The notes under the pieces are model-generated. The model was not told where the DNA came from and did not search any database. It saw only the letters and a list, made by a program, of their open reading frames with translations. From NCBI RefSeq assembly GCF_014295035.1, contig NZ_CP060404.1:7480501-7544500 (forward strand): a DNA stretch of 64,000 nt. The letters run 5' to 3'. Source of the DNA: Streptomyces buecherae (GTDB lineage Bacteria; Actinomycetota; Actinomycetes; Streptomycetales; Streptomycetaceae). Positions 35,139-43,685 of the stretch are shown piece after piece. Both the position numbers and the translations under genes were made by a program. Each line of letters starts with the position of its first letter. Positions within the stretch are counted from its first letter, which is position 1.

Positions 35139-37034
35139 CTGTCGACCGCCATTGTGACCGGTCCTCCGGTCGTCGGCCCGTCCGTCGTGGACGACCTGCG
35201 GACCCTCGGCTTCGACGTCCGCCAGGCGGCCGACGCCGCCGAGGTCGCCCGCGAACTGGCCGCCATCCCGGCGCACCAGCGCGTCGCGCTGGTCGACGCC
35301 CGCTTCGCCGGCCACCTGCACGCGCTGCGCCTGGCGCTGACCGACCCGCGCTTTCCGGCCGCCGCCGTGACCGGCGCGCTGACCGCCCAGCCGGAGGCCC
35401 GCGCCGCACTCGTGCGCGCCGCGCACGCCCGCGCCATACCCACGCGCACCGCGCCGACCGACGCGCCCCCCGCGCGGCACCCCGCCGACGCCGCCCCGAC
35501 CCAGGCCGACGGCTCCGCCGCGAGCGGCCCCGACGCGGCGACCGCGGCCAACCTGCCCGACCTCATCGCCGCCGACCTGGCCGCGGCCGACGTGCCCGTG
35601 CACCGGCCCGAGCTCGGCGTCCTGGTCGCCGCCGTGCCCGCCGACGAGACGGCGCGCACCCGCGCCAGGGCGGCCGTCGCCGCCGTCGACGACGAGAAGG
35701 TGCGGCTGCGCGGCGCGGTCAAGGCCCGCGACGGCTTCGTCACCACCTTCCTCGTCAGCCCCTACTCGCGCTACATCGCCCGCTGGTGCGCCCGCCGCGG
35801 CCTGACCCCGAACCAGGTCACCACCGCGTCGCTGCTCACCGCGCTCATCGCCGCCGGTTGCGCCGCCACCGGCACCCGGCCCGGCTTCGTCGCCGCGGGC
35901 GTGCTGCTGATCGCCTCCTTCGTCCTGGACTGCACCGACGGCCAGCTCGCCCGCTACTCGCTCCAGTACTCCACGCTCGGCGCGTGGCTGGACGCCACCT
36001 TCGACCGGGCCAAGGAGTACGCGTACTACGCCGGCCTGGCCATCGGCGCCGCGCGCGGCGGCGGCAGCGACGACGTGTGGACGCTGGCGCTGGCCGCCAT
36101 GGTCCTCCAGACCTGCCGACACGTCGTGGACTTCTCCTTCAACGAGGCCAACCACGACGCGACCGGCAACAACAGCCCCACCGCCGCCCTCTCCGACCGG
36201 CTCAACACCGTCGGCTGGACGGTGTGGGCCCGACGCATGGTCGTGCTGCCGATCGGCGAGCGCTGGGCCATGATCGCCGTCCTGACCGCGCTCACCACGC
36301 CCCGTATCACCTTCTACGCGCTGCTCGTCGGCTGCGCCCTGGCCGCCTGCTACACCACGGCAGGCCGGGTGCTGCGCTCGCTGAGCCGGACGGCCGTGCG
36401 CACCGACCGGGCCGCCGCCGCGCTCGCCCAGCTCGCCGATTCGGGCCCGCTGGCCGAGGCGGTCGGCCGCGGCCCCTGGCGCCGCGCGGCGCTGCTCCCG
36501 TTCGCCGCCCCGCTGCTCGCGGCCGTGGGCACAGCGGTGCTCGTCGGCTCGCTGTGGGTGGGGGAGCCGGGCACCTGGTGGCCGGTGCTCGGCGGCGCGG
36601 TGTACGCGCTCTGCGCCGGCCTGGCCGTGGCGCAGCCGCTCAAGGGCGCCCTTGACTGGCTGGTCCCGCCGCTGTTCCGGGCGGCGGAGTATGTGACGAT
36701 CCTCGTGCTCGCCGCTCGCTCCGAGGTGAACGGAGCGTTGCCCGCTGCTTTCGGACTGGTGTCCGCTGTCGCCTACCATCACTACGACACGGTGTACCGC
36801 ATCCGCGGCGGTACCGGCGCGCCGCCCGCCTGGCTGGTGCGGATGACGGGTGGGCACGAGGGACGCGTCCTGGTGGTCACGGTCATCGCGGCCCTGCTGC
36901 ACGGCACTGGCTTCACCATCGCGCTGACGGCACTCGCAGTCGCCCTGGCGCTGGCGGTGCTCATCGAGAGCATCCGCTTCTGGGTCTCCTCCGGAGCACC
37001 CGCTGTACACGACGAATCAGGAGAACCCGCATGA
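35139..37034 (+). CDS. CDP-alcohol phosphatidyltransferase with N-terminal DUF5941-type domain
   Basis: A 631-residue membrane enzyme, first gene of a seven-gene operon. The N-terminal ~185 residues are soluble and Ala-rich (DDLRTLGFDVRQAADAAE). The CDP-alcohol phosphotransferase domain follows, with its motif DCTDGQLARYSLQYSTLGAW and LDATFD near residues 264-288 (D-x2-D-G-x2-A-R-x8-G-x3-D-x3-D complete). Eight or so membrane helices extend to the end. An in-frame stop lies at 35130-35132, so few starts are possible: CTG 35139 has AAGGAG nine bases upstream, while GTG 35154 has its nearest ribosome site 24 bases away, so CTG is preferred. It transfers an alcohol phosphate from a CDP-alcohol to an acceptor. 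It overlaps the next gene by 4 bp. Confidence 0.88.
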   Translation: MSTAIVTGPPVVGPSVVDDLRTLGFDVRQAADAAEVARELAAIPAHQRVALVDARFAGHLHALRLALTDPRFPAAAVTGALTAQPEARAALVRAAHARAIPTRTAPTDAPPARHPADAAPTQADGSAASGPDAATAANLPDLIAADLAAADVPVHRPELGVLVAAVPADETARTRARAAVAAVDDEKVRLRGAVKARDGFVTTFLVSPYSRYIARWCARRGLTPNQVTTASLLTALIAAGCAATGTRPGFVAAGVLLIASFVLDCTDGQLARYSLQYSTLGAWLDATFDRAKEYAYYAGLAIGAARGGGSDDVWTLALAAMVLQTCRHVVDFSFNEANHDATGNNSPTAALSDRLNTVGWTVWARRMVVLPIGERWAMIAVLTALTTPRITFYALLVGCALAACYTTAGRVLRSLSRTAVRTDRAAAALAQLADSGPLAEAVGRGPWRRAALLPFAAPLLAAVGTAVLVGSLWVGEPGTWWPVLGGAVYALCAGLAVAQPLKGALDWLVPPLFRAAEYVTILVLAARSEVNGALPAAFGLVSAVAYHHYDTVYRIRGGTGAPPAWLVRMTGGHEGRVLVVTVIAALLHGTGFTIALTALAVALALAVLIESIRFWVSSGAPAVHDESGEPA

Positions 37035-37780
37035 TCGGCCTCGTGCTGGCGGCAGGCGCCGGGCGGCGTCTGCGCCCCTACACCGACACCCTGCCCAAGG
37101 CCCTGGTGCCCGTGGACCCGGCGGGGGAGGGCACCACGACCGTGCTCGACCTCACGCTGGGCAACTTCGCCGAGGTGGGTCTCACCGACGTCGCCATCGT
37201 CGTGGGCTACCGCAAGGAAGCGGTGTACGAGCGCAAGGAGGCGCTGGAGCGCAAGTACGGCGTCCGCCTCACCCTCATCGACAACGACAAGGCCGAGGAG
37301 TGGAACAACGCCTACTCCCTGTGGTGCGCCCGTGAGGTGCTGAAGCAGGGCGCCATCCTCGCCAACGGCGACACGGTGCACCCGGTCTCCGTCGAGAAGT
37401 CGCTGCTCGCCGCGCGCGGCAAGGGCCAGAAGATCATTCTCGCGCTCGACACGGTCAAGCAGTTGGCCGACGAGGAGATGAAGGTCGTCACCGACCCGGC
37501 CAAGGGCGTCCAGAAGATCACCAAGCTGATGGACCCGGCCACGGCCAGCGGTGAGTACATCGGCGTCACGCTCATCGAGCCGGAGGCGGCCGAGGAACTG
37601 GCCGACGCGCTGAAGACCACCTTCGAGCGCGACCCCGACCTCTACTACGAGGACGGCTACCAGGAGCTGGTGAACCGCGGCTTCACCATCGACACCGCCC
37701 CCATCGGCGACGTCAAGTGGGTCGAGATCGACAACCACGACGACCTCGCCAAGGGACGTGAGATCGCGTGCCAGTACTGA
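37031..37780 (+). CDS. Nucleotidyltransferase, phosphocholine cytidylyltransferase family
   Basis: A 249-residue sugar-nucleotide-transferase fold. The NTP-binding start LAAGAGRRLRPYTDTLPKAL (residues 6-25) is intact, with Asp in GDTVHP near 118 and the metal/product region WVEIDNHDDLAKG at the C-terminus. LicC-type members make CDP-choline and others make CDP- or NDP-alcohols and sugars. In this operon, between two CDP-alcohol transferases and a glycerol-1-phosphate dehydrogenase-like gene, it most plausibly activates the alcohol phosphate as a CDP derivative (inference). ATG overlaps the previous stop (ATGA). Confidence 0.9.
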   Translation: MIGLVLAAGAGRRLRPYTDTLPKALVPVDPAGEGTTTVLDLTLGNFAEVGLTDVAIVVGYRKEAVYERKEALERKYGVRLTLIDNDKAEEWNNAYSLWCAREVLKQGAILANGDTVHPVSVEKSLLAARGKGQKIILALDTVKQLADEEMKVVTDPAKGVQKITKLMDPATASGEYIGVTLIEPEAAEELADALKTTFERDPDLYYEDGYQELVNRGFTIDTAPIGDVKWVEIDNHDDLAKGREIACQY

Positions 37781-38829
37781 CCCGGCTCATCCCCTCGCCG
37801 GTCGTCGTCGACATCAGGTCGGGCGCCCTGGAGGACCTGGCCGGGCTCCTGGTCGACCAGCGGATCTCCGCCTCGGGCAAGCTCGCCATCGCCATCAGCG
37901 GCGGCTCCGGCGCGGCGCTGCGCGAGCGGTTCGCGCCGGCGCTGCCCGGCGCCTCCTGGTACGAGGTCGGCGGGGGCACGCTCGACGACGCGATCAAGCT
38001 CGCCGACGCCATGAAGTCGGGGCGCTACGACGCGGTCGTCGGCATGGGCGGCGGCAAGATCATCGACTGCGCGAAGTTCGCCGCGGCGCGGATCGGCCTG
38101 CCCCTGGTCGCCGTCGCCACGAACCTCTCGCACGACGGCCTGTGCTCGCCGGTCGCCACGCTCGACAACGACGCGGGGCGCGGCTCGTACGGCGTGCCCA
38201 ACCCGATCGCCATCGTCATCGACCTGGACGTGATCCGGGAGGCCCCGATCCGCTTCGTCCGCTCGGGCGTCGGCGACGTGATCTCCAACATCTCCGCGGT
38301 CGCGGACTGGGAGCTGTCGCACCGCGAGACCGGCGAGCAGATCGACGGCCTGGCCGCGGCCATGGCCCGGCAGGCGGGCGAGGCGGTGCTGCGGCACCCC
38401 GGCGGCTGCGGCGACGACGAGTTCCTGACGGTGCTGGCCGAGGGCCTGGTGCTGACCGGGATCTCGATGTCGGTGGCCGGCGACAGCCGCCCCGCGTCGG
38501 GCGCCTGTCACGAGATCAACCACGCGTTCGACCTGCTCTACCCCAAGCGCGCCGCCTCGCATGGCGAGCAGTGCGGCCTCGGCGCCGCCTTCGCCATGTA
38601 CCTGCGGGGCGCGCACGAGATGTCGGCCGTGATGGTCGACGTCCTCAAGCGGCACGGACTGCCCGTGCTGCCCAGCGAGATCGGCTTCACCACCGACGAG
38701 TTCGTCACGGCAGTGGAGTACGCGCCGCAGACCCGCCCAGGGCGCTACACGATCTTGGAGCACCTGGGGCTCTCCACCGACGAGATCAGGGACGCATACG
38801 CCGACTATGCCAAAACCGTCAGTAGCTGA
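37768..38829 (+). CDS. Glycerol-1-phosphate dehydrogenase-like enzyme (iron-containing ADH family)
   Basis: A 353-residue member of the Fe/Zn-dependent polyol dehydrogenase superfamily. The NAD(P)-binding region GMGGGKIIDCAKFAA is near residue 93, and VATNLSHDGLCSP near 113-125 matches the G1PDH/AraM signature (ATxxSxDGxxSP) rather than glycerol dehydrogenase. The metal ligands are Asp in that region, His of CHEINHAFD near 248 and His of SHGEQCGLG near 265. Such enzymes reduce dihydroxyacetone phosphate to sn-glycerol-1-phosphate, the archaeal-type stereoisomer; AraM does so in Bacillus. Start GTG 37768 overlaps the previous gene by 13 bp. The product could be the alcohol phosphate that the neighbouring enzymes activate and transfer. 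Confidence 0.88.
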   Translation: MPVLTRLIPSPVVVDIRSGALEDLAGLLVDQRISASGKLAIAISGGSGAALRERFAPALPGASWYEVGGGTLDDAIKLADAMKSGRYDAVVGMGGGKIIDCAKFAAARIGLPLVAVATNLSHDGLCSPVATLDNDAGRGSYGVPNPIAIVIDLDVIREAPIRFVRSGVGDVISNISAVADWELSHRETGEQIDGLAAAMARQAGEAVLRHPGGCGDDEFLTVLAEGLVLTGISMSVAGDSRPASGACHEINHAFDLLYPKRAASHGEQCGLGAAFAMYLRGAHEMSAVMVDVLKRHGLPVLPSEIGFTTDEFVTAVEYAPQTRPGRYTILEHLGLSTDEIRDAYADYAKTVSS

Positions 38830-39592
38830 ACTCCGTCCGGTCGTCCACCCCGAGGGTGTCAAGGACCGGCGCAGCGGTGAGCACTGGGCCGGACGCCTGT
38901 ACATGCGAGAGATCTCGCTGCGGTGCGACCCGTACCTGGTGAACACCAGGATCACGCCCAACCAGCTCACCTACCTGATGGTGGTGGCCGGCATCCTGGC
39001 CGGCGCGGCGCTGCTGGTGCCGGGGCTGACCGGGGCACTGCTCGGTGCCGTGCTCATCCAGCTCTACCTGCTGCTCGACTGCGTGGACGGCGAGGTCGCC
39101 CGCTGGCGGGGACAGACCTCGATCACCGGGGTCTACCTGGACCGGGTCGGCCACTACCTCTGCGAGGCGGCGCTGCTGGTCGGCTTCGGCGTCCGGGCGG
39201 CCGACGTCTTCCACCAGGAGGGCGACTCGACCAACTGGATGTGGGCCTTCCTCGGCACGCTGGCCGCCCTCGGCGCGATCCTGATCAAGGCCGAGACCGA
39301 CCTGGTCGACGTGGCCCGGGCGCGCAGCGGACTGCCCGCGGTCAAGGACGAGGCCGCCACGCCGCGCTCCTCGGGGATCGCGCTGGCCCGCAAGGCCGCC
39401 GCCGCGCTGAAGTTCCACCGGCTGGTCGGCGGCGTCGAGGCGTCGCTGGTCATCCTGCTGGTCGCGCTCCTGGACCTGACGCGGGGCGACCTGTTCTTCA
39501 CGCGCCTCGGGGTCGCGGTGCTCGCGGCCATCGCCATCGTGCAGACCCTGCTGCACCTGGTGTCCATCCTCGCCTCCAGCAGGCTCAAGTGA
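38807..39592 (+). CDS. Second CDP-alcohol phosphatidyltransferase
   Basis: A 261-residue membrane protein with the complete CDP-alcohol phosphotransferase motif DCVDGEVARWRGQTSITGVY then LDRVGHY near residues 90-116 and about six membrane segments. It lacks the N-terminal domain of the first operon gene. The short N-terminal tail has HWAGRLYMREISLRCDPYL and the NTRITPNQLTYLM segment typical of the family. The pair of transferases may act on different acceptors or in sequence. It overlaps the preceding gene by 23 bp and the next by 4 bp (GTGA), so expression is tightly coupled. Confidence 0.9.
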   Translation: MPKPSVAELRPVVHPEGVKDRRSGEHWAGRLYMREISLRCDPYLVNTRITPNQLTYLMVVAGILAGAALLVPGLTGALLGAVLIQLYLLLDCVDGEVARWRGQTSITGVYLDRVGHYLCEAALLVGFGVRAADVFHQEGDSTNWMWAFLGTLAALGAILIKAETDLVDVARARSGLPAVKDEAATPRSSGIALARKAAAALKFHRLVGGVEASLVILLVALLDLTRGDLFFTRLGVAVLAAIAIVQTLLHLVSILASSRLK

Positions 39593-40479
39593 GCGCCGGT
39601 TCCGGGCTCTCCGTCGGCGCGGTCGTCCTGACCATGGGCAACCGCCCCGACGAGCTGCGGGCCCTGCTCGACTCGGTCGCCCGGCAGCACGGCGACCCGG
39701 TCCAGGTGGTCGTGGTGGGCAACGGTTCGCCGCTGCCACCGCTGCCGGCCGGCGTGCGCACCGTGGAGCTGCCGGAGAACGTCGGCATCCCCGCCGGCCG
39801 CAACGTGGGCATCGAGGCGTTCGGGCCCGGCGGCCGGGACGTGGACGTCCTGCTCTTCCTCGACGACGACGGGCTGCTGGCCGGCGACGACACGGCCGAG
39901 CTGTGCCGTACGGCCTTCGCCGCCGACCCCGCGCTCGGCATCATCAGCTTCCGCATCGCCGACCCGGACACCGGCGTGACCCAGCGCCGCCACGTGCCCC
40001 GGCTGCGCGCCTCCGACCCGATGCGCTCCTCGCGGGTGACCACCTTCCTCGGTGGCGCCAACGCGGTGCGCACCCGCGTCTTCGCCGAGGTCGGGGGGTT
40101 GCCCGACGAGTTCTTCTACGCGCACGAGGAGACCGACCTCGCCTGGCGGGCGCTGGACGCGGGTTGGATGATCGATTACCGGTCAGACCTGGTGCTCTTC
40201 CATCCGACGACCGCCCCGAGCCGGCACGCGGTCTACCACCGGATGGTGGCCCGGAACCGGGTGTGGCTGGCCCGCCGGAACCTGCCGCTCCCGCTGGTGC
40301 CCGCTTATCTGGCGGTATGGATGCTGCTCACGTTGGCCAGGAGGCCGTCGGGGCCGGCGTTGCGCGCGTGGTTCGGCGGTTTCAAGGAAGGCTGGACGAC
40401 GCCGTGCGGTCCGCGACGGCCGATGAAGTGGCGTACGGTATGGCGCCTGACCCGGCTGGGCCGACCTCCTGTGATCTGA
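39589..40479 (+). CDS. Family 2 glycosyltransferase
   Basis: A 296-residue GT-A fold transferase. The N-terminal strand is VGAVVLTMGNRPDELRALLDS, followed by ENVGIPAGRNVGI and the metal-binding DDD at residues 92-94; the acceptor/catalytic region is HEETDLAWRALDAGW (residues ~183-197). A hydrophobic segment near 240-258 may associate it with the membrane. The closest themes are rhamnosyl/galactosyl transferases of cell-wall polymers. GTG 39589 overlaps the previous stop as GTGA. It probably decorates or extends the polymer exported by the following ABC system. Confidence 0.9.
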   Translation: MSAGSGLSVGAVVLTMGNRPDELRALLDSVARQHGDPVQVVVVGNGSPLPPLPAGVRTVELPENVGIPAGRNVGIEAFGPGGRDVDVLLFLDDDGLLAGDDTAELCRTAFAADPALGIISFRIADPDTGVTQRRHVPRLRASDPMRSSRVTTFLGGANAVRTRVFAEVGGLPDEFFYAHEETDLAWRALDAGWMIDYRSDLVLFHPTTAPSRHAVYHRMVARNRVWLARRNLPLPLVPAYLAVWMLLTLARRPSGPALRAWFGGFKEGWTTPCGPRRPMKWRTVWRLTRLGRPPVI

Positions 40480-40548
40480 GAAGCTCTGGTCTGAGAGCAT
40501 CGGGCGCGATCCTGGGCACGGCCCCGGCAGCGCACCTTGAGGATGAAA

Positions 40549-41493
40549 GTGTCAACTGTGAGCGAGACTACGCACGACAGTGTGGTCGCCATGACTTCCC
40601 CACCATCCCCCGACGACGGGCTCACCCCCGCCGAGCTCGCCCAGAAGTACGGGCTGTCGGTCAGCGGTGCCCGGGTGGGGCTTGGCGAGTATGTCAGGGA
40701 GTTGTGGGGGAGGCGCCACTTCATCTTGGCCTTCTCCCAGGCCAAGCTCACCGCGCAGTACAGCCAGGCGAAGCTCGGTCAGCTCTGGCAGGTGGCGACT
40801 CCGCTGCTGAACGCGCTGGTGTACTTCCTCATCTTCGGCCTGATCATGGGCGGCCGCGGCAACATGGACAACCACGACTACATCCCGTTCCTGGTCACGG
40901 GCGTCTTCGTGTTCACCTTCACCCAGACGTCGGCGCTCGCCGGTGTCCGGGCGATCTCGGGCAACCTCGGGCTGGTGCGGGCGCTGCACTTCCCCCGGGC
41001 CGCGCTGCCCATCTCCTTCTCGCTCCAGCAGCTCCAGCAGCTCCTGTTCTCGATGATCGTCCTGGCCATGGTGCTGGTCGGGTTCGGGCACTACCCCAGC
41101 CCGTCCTGGGTGCTGATCGTCCCGGTGCTGGCCCTGCAGTTCGTCTTCAACACCGGGCTCGCCATGGTCATGGCCCGGCTCGGCAGCAAGACCCCCGACC
41201 TGGCGCAGTTGCTGCCGTTCATCACCCGGACCTGGCTGTACGCCTCCGGCGTGATGTACAGCATCCCGGACATGCTCGCGAAGAAGGACGTCCCCGAGTG
41301 GCTGGACGACCTGCTGCTGTCCAACCCGGCGTCGGTCTACATCGACCTGATGCGCTACGCCCTCATGGACGACTACTCCGCCTCCAACCTGCCGCCGCAC
41401 GTGTGGCTGCTGGCCCTCGGCTGGGCCCTGCTGGTCGGCATCGGTGGATTCCTGTTTTTCTGGAAGGCAGAGGAGCAGTACGGCCGTGGCTGA
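40549..41493 (+). CDS. ABC-2 type polysaccharide/teichoic-acid exporter permease (Wzm/TagG-like)
   Basis: A 314-residue membrane permease with six hydrophobic segments after a ~75-residue cytosolic N-terminus that ends in the amphipathic YVRELWGRRHFILAFSQAK. The motif LGQLWQVATPLLNALVYFLIF and the C-terminal NPASVYIDLMRYALMD are characteristic of Wzm/TagG permeases exporting undecaprenyl-linked glycans. GTG 40549 has GAGG six bases upstream; in-frame starts at 40537, 40543 and 40558 are alternatives. It forms the transporter with the ATPase that follows (8-bp overlap). Confidence 0.9.
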   Translation: MSTVSETTHDSVVAMTSPPSPDDGLTPAELAQKYGLSVSGARVGLGEYVRELWGRRHFILAFSQAKLTAQYSQAKLGQLWQVATPLLNALVYFLIFGLIMGGRGNMDNHDYIPFLVTGVFVFTFTQTSALAGVRAISGNLGLVRALHFPRAALPISFSLQQLQQLLFSMIVLAMVLVGFGHYPSPSWVLIVPVLALQFVFNTGLAMVMARLGSKTPDLAQLLPFITRTWLYASGVMYSIPDMLAKKDVPEWLDDLLLSNPASVYIDLMRYALMDDYSASNLPPHVWLLALGWALLVGIGGFLFFWKAEEQYGRG

Positions 41494-42277
41494 GCGAACC
41501 CCCGAGCAGACCCCCAAGGACCCGCGTCCCACCGTCATCGCGGACGACGTGCACATCGTCTACCGCGTCAACGGCGGCGCCCGTGGCAAGGGCAGCGCCA
41601 CCGCCGCGCTCAGCCGCATACTCCGCCGCACCGCCTCGCCCGGCATGCGCGAGGTGCACGCCGTGCGCGGCGTCACCTTCGTCGCCCGCCGGGGCGAGTC
41701 GATCGGCCTGATCGGCTCGAACGGCTCGGGAAAGTCCACGCTCCTCAAGGCCGTGGCGGGCCTGCTGCCCACCGAGCGCGGCCACGTCTACACCGACGGC
41801 CAGCCCTCCCTGCTCGGCGTGAACGCGGCCATGATGAACGACCTCACCGGCGAGCGGAACGTCATTCTCGGCGGTCTGGCGATGGGTATGACGCGCGAGC
41901 AGGTCCGTGAGCGGTACGACGAGATCGTGGACTTCTCCGGCATCAACGAGAAGGGCGATTTCGTCACGCTGCCGATGCGCACCTACTCCTCCGGCATGGC
42001 GGCCCGACTGCGCTTCTCCATCGCCGCCGCCAAGGACCACGACGTGCTGATGATCGACGAGGCGCTGGCGACCGGCGACCGCACGTTCCAGAAGCGCTCC
42101 GAGGCCCGCATCCGCGAACTACGCAAGGACGCCGGCACGGTCTTCCTGGTCAGCCACAACAACCGGTCGATCCGCGACACCTGCGACCGCGTCCTGTGGC
42201 TGGAGAAGGGCGAGCTGCTCATGGACGGTCCGACCGACGAGGTCATCAAGGCGTACGAGAAGGAGACGGGCCGGTAG
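41486..42277 (+). CDS. ABC exporter ATPase (Wzt/TagH-like)
   Basis: A 263-residue ATPase partner of the preceding permease. An N-terminal tail of ~30 residues leads to Walker A GLIGSNGSGKST (near residue 75); the signature is the degenerate YSSGMAARLRF typical of Wzt/TagH ATPases instead of LSGGQ, followed by Walker B VLMIDEALATGD and the switch His in LVSHNNRS. It lacks the C-terminal carbohydrate-binding domain of O9a-type Wzt, so it resembles TagH/Wzt of general glycan exporters. GTG 41486 overlaps the permease stop. A T-tailed hairpin ends the operon. Confidence 0.92.
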   Translation: MAERTPEQTPKDPRPTVIADDVHIVYRVNGGARGKGSATAALSRILRRTASPGMREVHAVRGVTFVARRGESIGLIGSNGSGKSTLLKAVAGLLPTERGHVYTDGQPSLLGVNAAMMNDLTGERNVILGGLAMGMTREQVRERYDEIVDFSGINEKGDFVTLPMRTYSSGMAARLRFSIAAAKDHDVLMIDEALATGDRTFQKRSEARIRELRKDAGTVFLVSHNNRSIRDTCDRVLWLEKGELLMDGPTDEVIKAYEKETGR

Positions 42278-42296
42278 CCCCGCCGTCCCCGCACAC

Positions 42297-42332
42297 CGCC
42301 CGCCCCGCGTCCACACGCCGGGCGGGCGTTTT
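42297..42332 (+). terminator. Intrinsic terminator of the exporter operon
   Basis: CGCCCGCC pairs with GGCGGGCG (8 bp) with an inner GCGT/ACGC stem, followed by TTTT: one of the few rho-independent terminators with a T tract in this window. Confidence 0.75.
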
Positions 42333-42372
42333 CTTGTGGTGTTTCCCGGGTCCGCCGAGGTCGCCACCCGTA

Positions 42373-42397
42373 CAATTCATTGCCGCTTTATGAATTG
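42373..42397. promoter_or_regulatory. AT-rich inverted repeat upstream of the TetR gene
   Basis: CAATTCAT and ATGAATTG are perfect 8-base arms around a 9-nt spacer, in a stretch (about 42340-42600) clearly richer in A/T than its surroundings. It is a candidate operator, perhaps for the TetR-family protein that follows. The rest of 42398-42785 has no recognisable gene. Confidence 0.5.
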
Positions 42398-42785
42398 GCC
42401 TGTACCACATTTCGCGAAACCGGTGTCGAGTATTCAGCGAGCCGAAGTGGAGGGCGCGCGGCGAGGCGCGTGCGCTATCACTTTTCGTACGCTGTGTTGT
42501 GTGTGCGATCGTGTGCCCGTAGGGTGCTGCCGCGCTGATCCTCGCGATCTTTCCCGGATTTCCGGGGCGAGCATTTTCGGTGCGATGTGTTCCATAGTGC
42601 GGCCGGGTGGGAGCGGTCGGGGCGGTGAATTGGGGGCCGTCGACCCGCGCGTGGCGCGCGGGGTGGCGCCGCGCGGCGGGCTTTGCGTGACCGGCCGGTT
42701 GCCGTGGGTGCTGACGAGTTCGGACGTGGGGCGTGCTCGCACGCGTGTGGATCGCACGCGAAAACGCCGGGCATAGGGAGGGCGT

Positions 42786-43538
42786 GTGTCGCAAGAGGTA
42801 GTACCTGTCGCACCATATTCGCGTCGTGAACGACTGCGGATCGCGACCATTCAGGAGATCAAGGATGTGGCGCGGGAGTTTCTCGTGCAGGACGGTCCGG
42901 GCAATGTAACGATCCGCGCCATTGCCCGCGAAATGGGCATGACGGCGCCCGCCGTGTATCGCTACTTCACCAGTCGGGACGAGCTGATCCAGGCGATACG
43001 TCGCGACATCTTCGGCGAGATGGGGGGCCATCTGCGCGCGGTGATCGAGGCCATTCCGGAGCGCGAGCCCGCCGTCGAACTGCTGGCGTCCGGGCGCGCG
43101 CTGCGCCGCTGGGCCATCGAGCACCCGCACGAGTTCGGCCTCATCCTCGGCCCGTGGGGGCCTAGCGAGGGCAGGCAGGCGGGCCAGGCCGAGCGCGAGG
43201 CGAGCTGGGCGTTCGGGTCGCTGTTCGCCGGCCTGATATCGGAGTTGTGGCGCACCCGCGGCTTCCCCGCCCCCGACCCGGACTCCCTCGACCCCGAACT
43301 GGTGGCACAGCTCACGGCGCTGCGTCAGGAGTACCAGGTCGAGCTGCCGGTGGAGGCCCTGGCCATCATGGTCCGCTGCTGGGTGCGGCTGTACGGCGTG
43401 ATCTCGATGGACGCGCTGGGCCACCTGGCGTTCGCCCTCCCCAACGGCGACGCCTTCTTCGAGCGCGAACTCCAGGACCTGGCCGCCGTCCTGGGCATCG
43501 AGGAGTTCTACGCGGCCGACCAGCCGGTGGCCCGCTGA
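42786..43538 (+). CDS. TetR-family transcriptional regulator
   Basis: A 250-residue regulator. The TetR helix-turn-helix covers about residues 20-62 (ATIQEIKDVAREFLVQDG, then TIRAIAREMGMTAPAVYRYF and RDELIQAI). The C-terminal ligand-binding part has RALRRWAIEHPHEFGLIL and resembles the WHG-type C domain. GTG 42786 has GGGAGG four to five bases upstream. It lies between the exporter operon and the hopanoid operon on the same strand, with a 508-nt upstream gap that includes an AT-rich palindrome, so autoregulation is plausible; whether it controls either operon is unknown. Confidence 0.9.
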   Translation: MSQEVVPVAPYSRRERLRIATIQEIKDVAREFLVQDGPGNVTIRAIAREMGMTAPAVYRYFTSRDELIQAIRRDIFGEMGGHLRAVIEAIPEREPAVELLASGRALRRWAIEHPHEFGLILGPWGPSEGRQAGQAEREASWAFGSLFAGLISELWRTRGFPAPDPDSLDPELVAQLTALRQEYQVELPVEALAIMVRCWVRLYGVISMDALGHLAFALPNGDAFFERELQDLAAVLGIEEFYAADQPVAR

Positions 43539-43552
43539 CCCCGCCGTGCGCG

Positions 43553-43576
43553 CCGGCCCGTCGCGTCGGGCCGGCC
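43553..43576 (+). terminator. Hairpin terminator after TetR gene
   Basis: GCCGGCCCG pairs with CGGGCCGGC over 9 bp with a 6-nt loop, 14 bases past the stop codon. Confidence 0.65.
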
Positions 43577-43673
43577 AGCGGCCGGGAGGCCGCGCCGCGC
43601 CGCTCCACCCGCGCCCGACAGGGCCCGGCCGTCGCGGGACCCCCGAGCTGACGGGGCACCGCTCGGCTCCGCG

Positions 43674-43679
43674 TACGCT
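43674..43679 (+). promoter_or_regulatory. Candidate -10 of hopanoid operon promoter
   Basis: TACGCT lies six bases before ATG 43686, the same geometry as four other starts in this window. It would place the operon's transcription start about 230 bases before hpnC. A second promoter-like stretch (TAGAAC near 43802) is also present. Confidence 0.45.
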
Positions 43680-43685
43680 GTACTG

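Noticed and set aside
35154..35156. GTG 35154 as start of the DUF5941-type transferase gene
   Set aside because: The only ribosome site is 24 bases away, whereas CTG 35139 has it at nine bases; kept as an alternative.
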